From Oceanospirillaceae bacterium (GTDB taxonomy: Bacteria; Pseudomonadota; Gammaproteobacteria; Pseudomonadales; Balneatricaceae): a stretch of DNA of 14,666 bases. The DNA lies in assembly GCA_003523085.1 (NCBI GenBank), contig DPHD01000096.1, positions 1 to 14,666 on the forward strand, in the 5' to 3' direction. This document shows, piece after piece, positions 1 through 6,760 of the stretch. Under the pieces are notes generated by a model. The model was not told the origin of the DNA, searched no databases, and saw only the letters and a program-made list of their open reading frames with translations. Each line of letters begins with the position of its first letter. Position 1 is the first letter of the stretch. Both the position numbers and the translations under genes were made by a program.

Positions 1-120
1 ATTATGGCTATTGGGATGATTAAGGTTACTTAAAAGACCAAGAAACCAGATTTCCCTTTTTAATGTATCTGCCCAGATGCCACTATGCTGACGGATGTCT
101 GCACCTCCCCCACACTCGGC

Positions 121-252
121 TGTCATCCTGAACTTAATTCAGGATCTCAAGATTCCGGCCTGCGCCGGAATGACGGGTGGCCTGCGCCGGAATGACGGGT
201 GGCCTGCGCCGCAATGACGAGTGGTCAGCGTCATGCTGAACTCGTTTCAGCA
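121..252. repeat. REP-like cluster of three small inverted repeats
   Basis: Three short palindromic elements lie in a row. The first has arms 125-132 (ATCCTGAA) and 138-145 with a 5-nt loop. The second has arms 152-159 (ATTCCGGC) and 164-171 with a 4-nt loop. The third has arms 234-240 (TGCTGAA) and 246-252 with a 5-nt loop. The sequences resemble the dispersed intergenic repeats of the type GTCATnCTGAA...TTCAGnATC found in many proteobacterial genomes. The cluster sits just after the stop of the minus-strand YchJ-family gene, so it could also help end or stabilise that transcript. The hairpins are seen directly; the dispersed-repeat assignment is inference, because only this locus is visible. 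Confidence 0.7.
159..224. repeat. 22-bp direct repeat, three tandem copies
   Basis: The unit CCTGCGCCGGAATGACGGGT plus GG occurs at 159-180 and 181-202 without change, and at 203-224 with two substitutions. The copies abut with no spacers, so this is a tandem array and not a CRISPR. The first copy shares its left end with the ATTCCGGC hairpin of the REP-like cluster, suggesting local expansion of part of that element by slippage or unequal crossing-over. Confidence 0.85.
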
Positions 253-267
253 CCTCCATAATTGAGT

Positions 268-687
268 TTATAACAGCGTGCCTTGTGTGTACTGCCAGCA
301 CCCATTTTGTTTTACGAAGTCGCTGTTTTCATGTAACCGGTATGCTCGGCCATGAATTTTATAGCGCGCAACAAACTCCACTTGACCCACTGAATCAGCA
401 ACACCGCCATCGTGTCTGGAAATTATTTTGAGCCCTAACCAATGTTGTTGGTCGTCAAAATCGATCGTTTCAGGGCGGGTAGTAGGGTGCCAGGTGCGTT
501 TCAGGTAGGGCTCGTTATGAACACAAAAGGCACTGTAGCGCGAACGCATTAGTTGTTCTGCGGTGGTTGGGGTTTGGTTGCCTGCCATGAAGGGCTCGCA
601 GCAGTTTGTAAACATAAGACCAGACTTGCAATAACACTGGCTTGGGCTTGGGCCTAGGCTTGGTTTAGATGTTTTTACTTTGCTCAC
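268..687 (-). CDS. ychJ: YchJ-family (UPF0225) protein with N-terminal SEC-C-like cysteine motif
   Basis: The 139-residue product matches the YchJ/UPF0225 family in length and layout. Near the N-terminus is a cysteine cluster CYCKSG followed by NCCEPF, the metal-binding SEC-C-like motif. The NTF2-like core follows, with the family-typical string LMRSRYSAF and a C-terminal FVKQNGCWQYTQG. E. coli YchJ is a little longer and has a second cysteine motif at the C-terminus; none is seen here. The start is GTG at 687, which overlaps the TGA of the glutathione peroxidase gene by 4 bp (GTGA), implying translational coupling. The biochemical role of the family is not established. Family assignment is confident; function is open. 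Confidence 0.85.
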   Translation of the reverse strand: MSKVKTSKPSLGPSPSQCYCKSGLMFTNCCEPFMAGNQTPTTAEQLMRSRYSAFCVHNEPYLKRTWHPTTRPETIDFDDQQHWLGLKIISRHDGGVADSVGQVEFVARYKIHGRAYRLHENSDFVKQNGCWQYTQGTLL

Positions 688-1235
688 AACAGTTTATCAA
701 TAGCGCGTTTTAAAAACCACGAGGTGGGTGAGGTCCATTGGCGATAACGATCAATCACCTGACCATGTTTGTCGATTAGGTACTTATTAAAATTCCAGCT
801 GGGTTGGCCTTCTTGCTGGGCTAGATGCTGGAACACCGGGTGGGCATTGGCCCCCGTTACTTCGATGGTTTCGCTCATCAAAAAGGTCACACCAAAATTG
901 AAAAAGCAGACCTTAGCCGCTGCTGCTTCATTGTCTGCAGCTTGGTTAAATGCGTCGGAAGGGAAACCAATAATCACCAGCCCTTGGTCGGCATATTCCT
1001 CGTGTAACTCTTGTAAGCCTTCAAATTGGTCAGTAAAACCACAATGGCTTGCGGTGTTAACCAATAACAAAGGTTTACCTTGGGTTACTTCACAAAGGTC
1101 TAAGGGTTTGTCACTGTGTAATTGCTTGAGGTCATGATCAAGCCACGGGGCGCACGCACTAGCAGAGGCCTGGCCAGCACTAAGGCCAACAAAAACACTA
1201 AAACCAATGCTAATACACACCTTTAGTTGATTCAT
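684..1235 (-). CDS. Exported glutathione peroxidase family protein (Cys type)
   Basis: This is a thiol peroxidase of the glutathione peroxidase family that would reduce hydrogen or lipid peroxides. An N-terminal hydrophobic segment (about residues 5-25, ending ASASA) looks like a Sec signal peptide, so the enzyme probably acts in the periplasm. The peroxidatic Cys65 lies in NTASHCGFT, with Cys in place of selenocysteine. Trp147-Asn148 lies in SWNFNK, and Cys110 in KVCFFNFGVTF sits at the spacing of the resolving Cys of thioredoxin-dependent members. The usual FPCNQF motif reads FPSDAF, so the conserved active-site Gln is not at its normal place. Start ATG at 1235 has only a weak GGA upstream. 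The stop overlaps the YchJ-family gene, so the two are probably one transcript. Confidence 0.88.
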   Translation of the reverse strand: MNQLKVCISIGFSVFVGLSAGQASASACAPWLDHDLKQLHSDKPLDLCEVTQGKPLLLVNTASHCGFTDQFEGLQELHEEYADQGLVIIGFPSDAFNQAADNEAAAAKVCFFNFGVTFLMSETIEVTGANAHPVFQHLAQQEGQPSWNFNKYLIDKHGQVIDRYRQWTSPTSWFLKRAIDKLL

Positions 1236-1309
1236 AATATATTTTCCATATTTTGTACCAAGGCATCTGCATACAACGCAGGGGCGTCAGTTTGTATAAA
1301 ACCCCAATC
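1232..1309 (-). pseudogene. Possible 3' stub of a displaced gene upstream of the peroxidase
   Basis: One minus-strand frame is open for 25 codons, from after a TAG to a TGA that overlaps the peroxidase ATG as ATGA. Its translation contains WGFIQTDAPALYADALVQ. The 4-bp overlap is the same kind of join as between the peroxidase and the YchJ-family gene, as expected for the last codons of an operon's first gene. The wording is weakly reminiscent of the C-termini of glycerophosphodiester phosphodiesterase-type proteins, but it is too short to assign. It has no start of its own, and the end of parE lies inside it in another frame. The open frame and the overlap are seen; that it is a gene remnant is inference. 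Confidence 0.35.
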
Positions 1310-1490
1310 CTAAATCACGTCTTTGTTTACCGCTATTACCTAGCTCACTTAGGCTGCTTAATGAACGATTAATGAGCGCGGGGTAATGCTTCTTCTGCAC
1401 GTTACCCCACTGCTGCTCGGTGTAGTTAGCAATATGCTGTAAGTCGGCCTGGGCCGGATCAGATAAGCGTAAAGTCTTAAAGTTGCTCAA
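1287..1490 (-). CDS. parE: ParE/RelE-superfamily toxin, C-terminally short
   Basis: The product resembles ParE-type plasmid stabilisation toxins, which in characterised systems poison DNA gyrase. After the likely start it reads FKTLRLSDPAQADLQHIANY and then WGNVQKKHY, typical of the alpha-helical first half of ParE. The best start is TTG at 1490, overlapping the end of parD and giving 67 residues; the open frame extends upstream to 1565. Family members usually have about 95-100 residues. Here the protein stops right after RRDLGLGFYTN, where the family continues with strands carrying conserved C-terminal residues. The last third is therefore missing, so toxicity is doubtful. It is paired with the antitoxin directly upstream. 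Confidence 0.72.
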   Translation of the reverse strand: MSNFKTLRLSDPAQADLQHIANYTEQQWGNVQKKHYPALINRSLSSLSELGNSGKQRRDLGLGFYTN

Positions 1491-1725
1491 AAAAATGGTC
1501 CAACTCTTGTGCAGAATTAAACACATGAGATTCACCACGGCTAATGGCGGCCTCACCTTCTGCAAGTGCGGAACGTAAATGCGCTAGCTTGGTGGTACGT
1601 TCTTGGGTGGCGCGTTTAAAAAGTCGAAGTACTTCTCGCACCACTTCACTGGCATTATTATAGTCGCCAGATTCGGCCGATTTACCAACAAAAGCTCCTA
1701 GCTGTGGGGTTAAGCTAAGGTTCAT
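1477..1725 (-). CDS. parD: ParD-type antitoxin
   Basis: This 82-residue protein resembles ParD/CC2985-family antitoxins. They bind DNA through an N-terminal ribbon-helix-helix and neutralise ParE with the C-terminal region. Visible features are the N-terminal MNLSLTPQL strand and the typical ASEVVREVLRLFKR helix, followed by a charged C-terminal helix. The ATG at 1725 is preferred over an in-frame GTG at 1740, because GAGG (1735-1738 on the complement) lies 9 nt before the ATG. The stop overlaps the start region of parE. A promoter and an inverted repeat directly upstream fit autoregulation. The antitoxin appears intact although its partner toxin is short. Confidence 0.8.
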   Translation of the reverse strand: MNLSLTPQLGAFVGKSAESGDYNNASEVVREVLRLFKRATQERTTKLAHLRSALAEGEAAISRGESHVFNSAQELDHFFEQL

Positions 1726-1749
1726 AAGTACGGCCCTCACTAAATTAAG

Positions 1750-1787
1750 ATACCATTGATGTTAGGTATAGTGATGATTTATGTCAA
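1750..1787 (-). promoter_or_regulatory. parDE promoter with overlapping inverted repeat
   Basis: On the minus strand a perfect -35 TTGACA (1782-1787) is followed after 17 nt by TAACAT (1759-1764), a four-of-six -10 box. The inverted repeat ATACC (1750-1754) / GGTAT (1765-1769) brackets the -10. This is the position expected for an operator through which a ribbon-helix-helix antitoxin represses its own promoter. The boxes are seen; the operator role is inference. Confidence 0.6.
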
Positions 1788-1861
1788 TCTTTGTTATGCA
1801 ACGCCCACACCTTGCTATATAACCAATATAGTAACGATAAGTGGGAGTAGGCCTTATTTTG

Positions 1862-1881
1862 GCATATCAAACTTGATATGC
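1862..1881. promoter_or_regulatory. 20-bp palindrome upstream of metY, likely operator
   Basis: GCATATCAA (1862-1870) and TTGATATGC (1873-1881) form a perfect 9-bp inverted repeat around a 2-bp centre. The very short centre favours a dimeric-protein site in DNA over an RNA hairpin. It ends 40 bp before the metY start. TTGATA (1873-1878) with TATTTT (1896-1901) at 17 bp could be a promoter overlapping the palindrome, but it would leave a very short leader. No MetJ box (AGACGTCT) is visible here. Confidence 0.5.
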
Positions 1882-1921
1882 TGAGGCAGGTTCAATATTT
1901 TTAAAATAACAGGAGTGTTTT

Positions 1922-3193
1922 ATGCAGTTAGAGTCTTTGGCCTTACATCACGGCTATGAATCGGAAGCCACCACCAAAGCGGCAGCCGTACCTATTTACC
2001 AAACCACCTCATACACCTTTGACGACACCCAGCATGGTGCGGATTTATTTGATCTAAAAGTGGCAGGTAACATTTATACCCGTATCACCAACCCAACCAC
2101 CGCCGTGCTCGAAGAGCGGGTGGCGGCAATGGAAGGGGGTATTGCAGGGCTGGCTGTTGCTTCTGGCATGGCGGCCATTACTTATGCCGTGCAGTGTATC
2201 TGTGAAGTGGGGGATAATATCGTTAGTACCAGTCAATTATATGGTGGTACCTATAATTTATTTGCCCATACGTTGCCTCGACAGGGCATTGAAACACGCT
2301 TTGCATCGCATGACGATTACGCGGCCTTAGAAGCGCATATAGACGACCGTACTCGGGCTATATTCTGTGAGTCGATTGGTAACCCAGCGGGTAATATTGT
2401 TGATATTGCAAAGTTAGCAGCAATTGCCGAACGCCATGGCGTGCCTCTAATGGTAGATAATACCGTAGCCACGCCTGTGTTGTGCCGGCCATTTGAACAT
2501 GGTGCGCACATTGTTATCCATTCCTTAACTAAGTACATTGGGGGTCACGGCACCACCATTGGCGGCATGATTGTAGATTCGGGTAAGTTTGATTGGGTAA
2601 AGCATAAAGACCGATTTGCAGTACTCAATACGCCAGACCCTTCTTACCATGGTGTGGTGTATACAGAAGCCTTGGGTGCTGCCGCCTATATCGGCCGCTG
2701 CCGTGTTATTCCACTACGCAATACCGGTGCAGCCATTTCGCCTCATAGTTCGTTTATGCTGATGCAAGGGCTAGAAACCTTGTGTTTACGTATGGAGCGT
2801 CATTGTGAAAATGCAGAAGCCGTGGCCAAGTTTTTACAAAAGCACCCTAAAGTAGAGTGGGTGAATTATGCCGGTCTGGATGACAGTCCGTATAAGGCCA
2901 CTTGTGAAAAGATATGCGGCGGTAAGGCTTCAGGTATATTGAGTTTTGGTGTGTCTGGCGGTCGCGAAGCCGGTGGTCGTTTTATTGACGCCTTGCAAAT
3001 GATTTTACGCTTGGTCAATATTGGTGACGCTAAGTCGTTAGCCTGTCACCCAGCGACGACTACTCATCGTCAATTGAATGAAAAAGAACTTGCCACCGCA
3101 GGTGTGTCTGAAGATTTAGTACGTATTTCTGTAGGTATTGAACATGTGAGTGATATTATTGCTGATATCGAACAAGCCTTAGAAAGTGTGTAG
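1922..3193 (+). CDS. metY: O-acetylhomoserine sulfhydrylase (O-acetylhomoserine aminocarboxypropyltransferase)
   Basis: This PLP enzyme of the Cys/Met-metabolism family makes homocysteine from O-acetylhomoserine and sulfide, the direct-sulfhydrylation route to methionine, in the cytoplasm. Its 423 residues match the usual MetY length of about 425-430. It opens with the typical LALHHGYE and AVPIYQTTSYTF. The PLP-binding Lys204 lies in HSLTKYIGGHGTTIGG. Further family strings are YTRITNPTT, VASGMAA and, near the C-terminus, LACHPATTTHRQL. Its length and its insertions relative to cystathionine gamma-synthases favour MetY over MetB or MetZ, though the substrate (acetyl or succinyl ester) cannot be fixed by eye. 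An AGGAG at 1911-1915 lies 6 nt before the ATG. It is followed after 6 bp by the thioesterase gene. Confidence 0.93.
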   Translation: MQLESLALHHGYESEATTKAAAVPIYQTTSYTFDDTQHGADLFDLKVAGNIYTRITNPTTAVLEERVAAMEGGIAGLAVASGMAAITYAVQCICEVGDNIVSTSQLYGGTYNLFAHTLPRQGIETRFASHDDYAALEAHIDDRTRAIFCESIGNPAGNIVDIAKLAAIAERHGVPLMVDNTVATPVLCRPFEHGAHIVIHSLTKYIGGHGTTIGGMIVDSGKFDWVKHKDRFAVLNTPDPSYHGVVYTEALGAAAYIGRCRVIPLRNTGAAISPHSSFMLMQGLETLCLRMERHCENAEAVAKFLQKHPKVEWVNYAGLDDSPYKATCEKICGGKASGILSFGVSGGREAGGRFIDALQMILRLVNIGDAKSLACHPATTTHRQLNEKELATAGVSEDLVRISVGIEHVSDIIADIEQALESV

Positions 3194-3199
3194 CAGCTT

Positions 3200-3598
3200 A
3201 TGACTCAGTCCACCCCGTCCTCACCCATGCCTCAAGGCACTCCGTCGTTACGAACCATTGCAATGCCTGCCGATACCAACCCCGCTGGGGACATTTTTGG
3301 TGGTTGGATCATGTCCCAATTGGATATGTCTAGCGGGGTATATGCCAGTCATATTGCCAAAGGGCGTGTGGTGACCGTGGCGGTGGACGCCATGACCTTT
3401 CACAAACCCGTGTACGTGGGTGATGACGTGAGTTGTTTTTGCAACGAAGAGCGTCGGGGTAATACGTCGATTACTGTACATGTGGAAGCTTGGGTACGGC
3501 GTAATCACAGTGATACCATCGTTAAAGTCACCGAAGGTATGTTTACCTTTGTGGCGGTTGATGGCGATGGCCGGCCTAAGCCTTTACCGCTACCCTAG
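3200..3598 (+). CDS. yciA: YciA-type hotdog-fold acyl-CoA thioesterase
   Basis: This is a cytoplasmic acyl-CoA thioester hydrolase that frees CoA from acyl-CoAs. At 132 residues it equals my recollection of E. coli YciA in length and shares its core motifs: MPADTNPAGDIFGGWIMSQLD with the putative catalytic Asp in GDIFGGW, GRVVTVAVDAMTFHKPV, and a C-terminal MFTFVAVDGDGRP. The gene lies only 6 bp after metY with no clear ribosome-binding site of its own, suggesting read-through and coupled translation. There is no obvious metabolic reason for pairing it with methionine synthesis. It runs to within 16 bp of the convergent RTX gene end, and no terminator hairpin is visible between them. Confidence 0.92.
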   Translation: MTQSTPSSPMPQGTPSLRTIAMPADTNPAGDIFGGWIMSQLDMSSGVYASHIAKGRVVTVAVDAMTFHKPVYVGDDVSCFCNEERRGNTSITVHVEAWVRRNHSDTIVKVTEGMFTFVAVDGDGRPKPLPLP

Positions 3599-4199
3599 GC
3601 GACTGAACTGAGGCTCATAATACCGTTAATTCTTGCTCGATCAGCAAGCGCACGCTGGCATCCAAGTTAGAGTCTGTGTAGACGTCATAAGTCACGCTGC
3701 TGACCGTTACATCAGTGCCACTGTCGGTGAAGTTGGTGCCTGAGCGGTCTACTGAGTCTGTAGCACCACCGAAAATGCGCAGGTCGTTGGCAGCGCCACT
3801 GCCCGCTATGCTGAGTATGTCGCCCACATTGAGGGTCAAGGTGCTGCCCTGGTTATTCAAATCGATGGCTTCAATACTATCAACTTTGTTATTTGCCAGA
3901 TTAGTCATGTTGAGGTTGAAATTGGCATCAAAACGCAGGGTGTCGGTACCCAAACCACCGGCAATTTTTGCAAAATTCGCATCCACAATGGCCAGCACAT
4001 CGTCACCAGAACCTCCGCTCAATACATCCGCCCCCCCTTTGCCTAACAGCACATCGTTACCTGCGCCGCCTATGAGCTGATTGACGCCGGTATCGCCCGT
4101 CAGCGTGTCGGCACTACTGGTGCCAACGGTGGCGGAACTGCCCAAACCGCCGAATACCACATAGCTTGAGCCGCTGTCGACGGCGTTTATGTCGGCGTT

Positions 4200-5570
4200 T
4201 GGCGCGCCGATCAACAGGTCGGCAAAACCATCGCCGTTGACATCGCCCGCGCCACTAACGGAAAAACCACTGGTGTCGTTGGCATTGATACCGTTGATTA
4301 CAAAACCACCGGTGCCCAGTTCAATATCAGAAAGCTCTACAGTGGTGGTGGCCTTACCAAAGACAACAAAACTAGCGCCACTTTGGCCGCCGTTCGGGTC
4401 GTCATAATTAGCGCCCACAATGATGTCATCAAGGCCATCGCCGTTGACATCACCTGCCGCACTGACCGAATAGCCACTGTTGTCATCAGTGCTAACACCG
4501 TTAATAACAAAACCTCCGGTGCCTGAGGTGATACTGGATAACTCCACATCCGTGGTGCCACTTTTACCAAACACCACATAACTTGCGCCACTCTTGGAAC
4601 CGTTTGTATCAACGCCATCGGCGCCAATTAGCAGGTCGTCATAACCATCACCGTTAACGTCGCCTGCACTACTAACGGAACGGCCGCTATAATCACTTGC
4701 AGATATGCCCTTGATGGCAAAACCACCGGCACCAAGGTTGGAAACTTCCACTGCGGTGGTGGCAGACTTACCAAATACAACATAGCTGGAACCGGCTAAA
4801 GAGGCGTTGGCATCATTGGCATAGGCGCCAACGATCAGATCAGCCAAACCATCGCCGTTAACGTCGCCTGCGCCACTAACGGAATAGCCGCTGTAGTCCC
4901 TCACGTTTGCACCATTAATGGTAAAGCCACCAGTGCCTGCGACTATGTTTGATAAGTCAACGGCGGTACCCGTGGTTTTACCAAATACGACGTAGCTGGC
5001 GCCCGCCTTGGTGGCGTTAGTATCATCATAGCGGGCGCCTATGATGAGGTCATCAAGGCCGTCACCATTACGTCTCCTGCGCTGCTCACTGAATAGCCAC
5101 TTTGATCACCCGTGTCGATACCATTGATGACAAAACCGCCGCTACCAGTAGCAACAGTTGAAAGCTCAACTGCCGTAGTTGTGCTTTTTCCAAACACCAC
5201 ATAGCTTGCGCCAGTGCTGCTACTTACGCCATAGGCACCAATAGTAAAGTCGTCATAGCCGTCACCATTGACGTCACCTGCGCTACTGACTGAATAGCCG
5301 CTGTAATCACTGGCCGATATACCGTTGATGACAAAACCTCCGGTGCCGGTAGTGATATCCGATAGATTGACGGTTGTGCTAGTCGCTTTACCAAACACCA
5401 GATAACTTGCGCCGCCGTTGCTTGCATTGGTGTCGACGTACGGCGCTCCGATAATGACGTCTGCATAACCATCGGCGTTAACGTCACCTGCGCTACTGAC
5501 TGAATAGCCACTGTTGTCGCCTGAGGCAATGCCATTGATCGCAAAGCCACCAATACCCGCCGCCACCTTC
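4200..5570 (-). repeat. Seven FG-GAP blade repeats, period 201-210 bp
   Basis: The conserved segment encoding GYSVS-AGDV recurs with plus-strand anchors near 5501, 5291, 5090, 4881, 4677, 4467 and 4260, spaced 210, 201, 209, 204, 210 and 207 bp. The 209-bp step contains the one-base deletion, so it would be 210 without it. Copies are clearly related but diverged, so this is an established propeller rather than a recent expansion. Seven blades fit the canonical integrin-alpha-type fold. Confidence 0.85.
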
Positions 5571-5587
5571 GATAAGGGCACCAGCGC

Positions 5588-5971
5588 GTTAGCTTGGGTG
5601 ACTAGGGCTTGAATTTCAGATTTCGTGTCTGCTTGGGTTTTGGTGGCATCGTCAATGGCTGAGTTTACCAGGGCCAAGGACGCAGCATTGACACCTGTGA
5701 CACCGGCATCGGTGTAGTCTTGCAGCGTGGGTGCGGTATTGCTATTGGAGTCTGCATAGTCGGCGATTTTAGCCAGCGCAATGGCTTCGCTTACTAGGAC
5801 TTGAACCTCGGTTTTGGTATCTGCTTGTGTCTTAGTGACCGCGTCAATGGCAGTATTTACCAGTGCCAAAGACGCCGAGTTGACGCCAGTGACTCCGGCA
5901 TCGGTGTAGTCTTGCAGTGTGGGTGCGGTATTACTATTCGAGTCTGCATAGTCGGCAATTTTGGCCAGTGC
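5588..5971 (-). repeat. Two tandem 192-bp (64-residue) repeats in the RTX protein
   Basis: Each unit begins ALAKIADYADSNSNTAPTLQ and ends in a TKTQADTK-containing helix; copies are 5780-5971 and 5588-5779. They differ at only a handful of residues, far fewer than the FG-GAP blades, pointing to recent duplication or homogenisation. The same type of module, as I recall it, forms long stalks in giant proteins of marine Gammaproteobacteria, so a spacer role between the N-terminal anchor and the propeller is plausible. Confidence 0.85.
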
Positions 5972-6595
5972 GGTCTCGCTGGCACTGGCGGTAGGGGTCG
6001 ATGCTGAGGTCGAGTTGGAGCTTATAGCCCCACCAAGTAAACCCGTAAGCAGCAGGGGAGTGGCAACAGGGCTGGCAGTGGATAGCGCTGGTGGGCTCAA
6101 AAACTCAGTCAAAGCCTGTGCCGCCGCTTCATCATTAAGTACCAATAATGATAGCTGGGATGGGTCTCCGTGGGCATACACGATCACCGGATTAGATGGG
6201 CTCGCAGAGAGGCTGCTCACTGGAGACAGCATATAGCCTGCGGCGCCATCGCCAGCGAGGGTTATTGAGCAGGTGGCTTGTTCTACAGTCGTTTCTTCAG
6301 CTGCGCATAGATCATAGTAGTTTTTAATGAGTAATTGTGTGCCATCGGCCGCCATGATGGATAAATCATCTTTGAGTCGGGTGGCGATCACCTGGTCCAA
6401 TAGCTGTGAATCATCGCCTAAGTAACGTATGAGGCGATAGTGCTCACCAGCAACAGGCATCAGTTCATGTGCATTGCCAGGGGTCAGTGCCATGACTATG
6501 CTAGCCCCAGCGTCTATTAACAAAATTTGTTCTAGTTGTAGACTTGATGAGTTGACCGTCAGATTGCTCATACCTTCCCTTTGGTAGCCTGAGTG

Positions 6596-6620
6596 ATGCC
6601 TATATTTAATAAATAGGCAT
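6596..6620 (-). promoter_or_regulatory. Inverted repeat in the leader of the RTX gene
   Basis: ATGCCTAT (6596-6603) and ATAGGCAT (6613-6620) form a perfect 8-bp stem around a 9-nt AT-rich loop. It lies between the predicted promoter (6638-6665) and the ribosome-binding site (GGGAAGG next to the ATG at 6571), so it would be transcribed into the leader. It could be an RNA hairpin or a DNA operator just downstream of the start of transcription. There is no T-tract, so it is not a standard terminator. Confidence 0.5.
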
Positions 6621-6637
6621 AAAAATTGATACTAATT

Positions 6638-6665
6638 AATATAGACTATATTTGACTAATATCAA
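6638..6665 (-). promoter_or_regulatory. Predicted sigma-70 promoter of the RTX gene
   Basis: On the minus strand TTGATA (6660-6665) and TATATT (6638-6643) are separated by 16 bp; each matches five of six consensus bases. Transcription would begin near 6631, leaving a leader of about 60 nt that carries the 6596-6620 inverted repeat. Confidence 0.5.
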
Positions 6666-6760
6666 TAGGTTTAGTGGCTACAGTTTGCATGGTATGCACT
6701 TGCGTTTTTTGAGCAGCCAAGCTAATCTGAAAATTAAGTTAACCTGTTAAGGACTATTGT

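Larger units (their letters stand above)
3615..6571 (-). pseudogene. Frameshifted secreted FG-GAP beta-propeller/RTX protein (about 985 residues if restored)
   Basis: If restored this is a large calcium-dependent surface or extracellular protein, probably secreted by a type I system. Residues 1-160 resemble the BapA prefix-like domain of biofilm proteins (LSIMAADGTQLLIKNYYD). A Ser/Thr/Ala-rich linker is at about 170-200 and two 64-residue repeats at 201-328. Seven FG-GAP blades span about 340-810, each with SGYSVSSAGDVNGDGYDD-like calcium loops and GASYVVFGK. RTX nonapeptides (GGAGNDVLLGKGGADVLSGG) are at about 829-857, then an acidic C-terminal region ending LTVL. One base is missing at 5069/5070: other blades read ATTGACGTC on the plus strand where this one reads ATTACGTC. 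The upstream frame stops at 5039; the downstream frame then runs open to the TGA at 3615. Start ATG at 6571 has GGGAAGG upstream. Ligand and role are unknown. Confidence 0.85.

Noticed and set aside
1..120. A short open frame at the left edge (to TAA at 31-33) and possible features up to 120
   Set aside because: Only ten codons are visible, with no recognisable motif and no terminator after it. It could be the end of a plus-strand gene outside the window, but nothing supports that.
159..224. CRISPR-like repeated units
   Set aside because: The three 22-bp copies abut without spacers, so this is a tandem repeat.
769..1137. Plus-strand open frames opposite the peroxidase, and similar long antisense frames within metY, the RTX gene, the sulfatase and the isomerase
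   Set aside because: They show no protein-family motifs and lie opposite or out of frame with well-supported genes.
1790..1921. SAM riboswitch or MetJ box upstream of metY
   Set aside because: No AGACGTCT-like repeats and no multi-helix fold were found; only the 20-bp palindrome stands out.
3615..4904. A separate FG-GAP gene starting at GTG 4904
   Set aside because: The frame stays open with perfect blade sequence back to about 5069, where a one-base deletion joins it to the upstream frame; the GTG is an internal Val codon.
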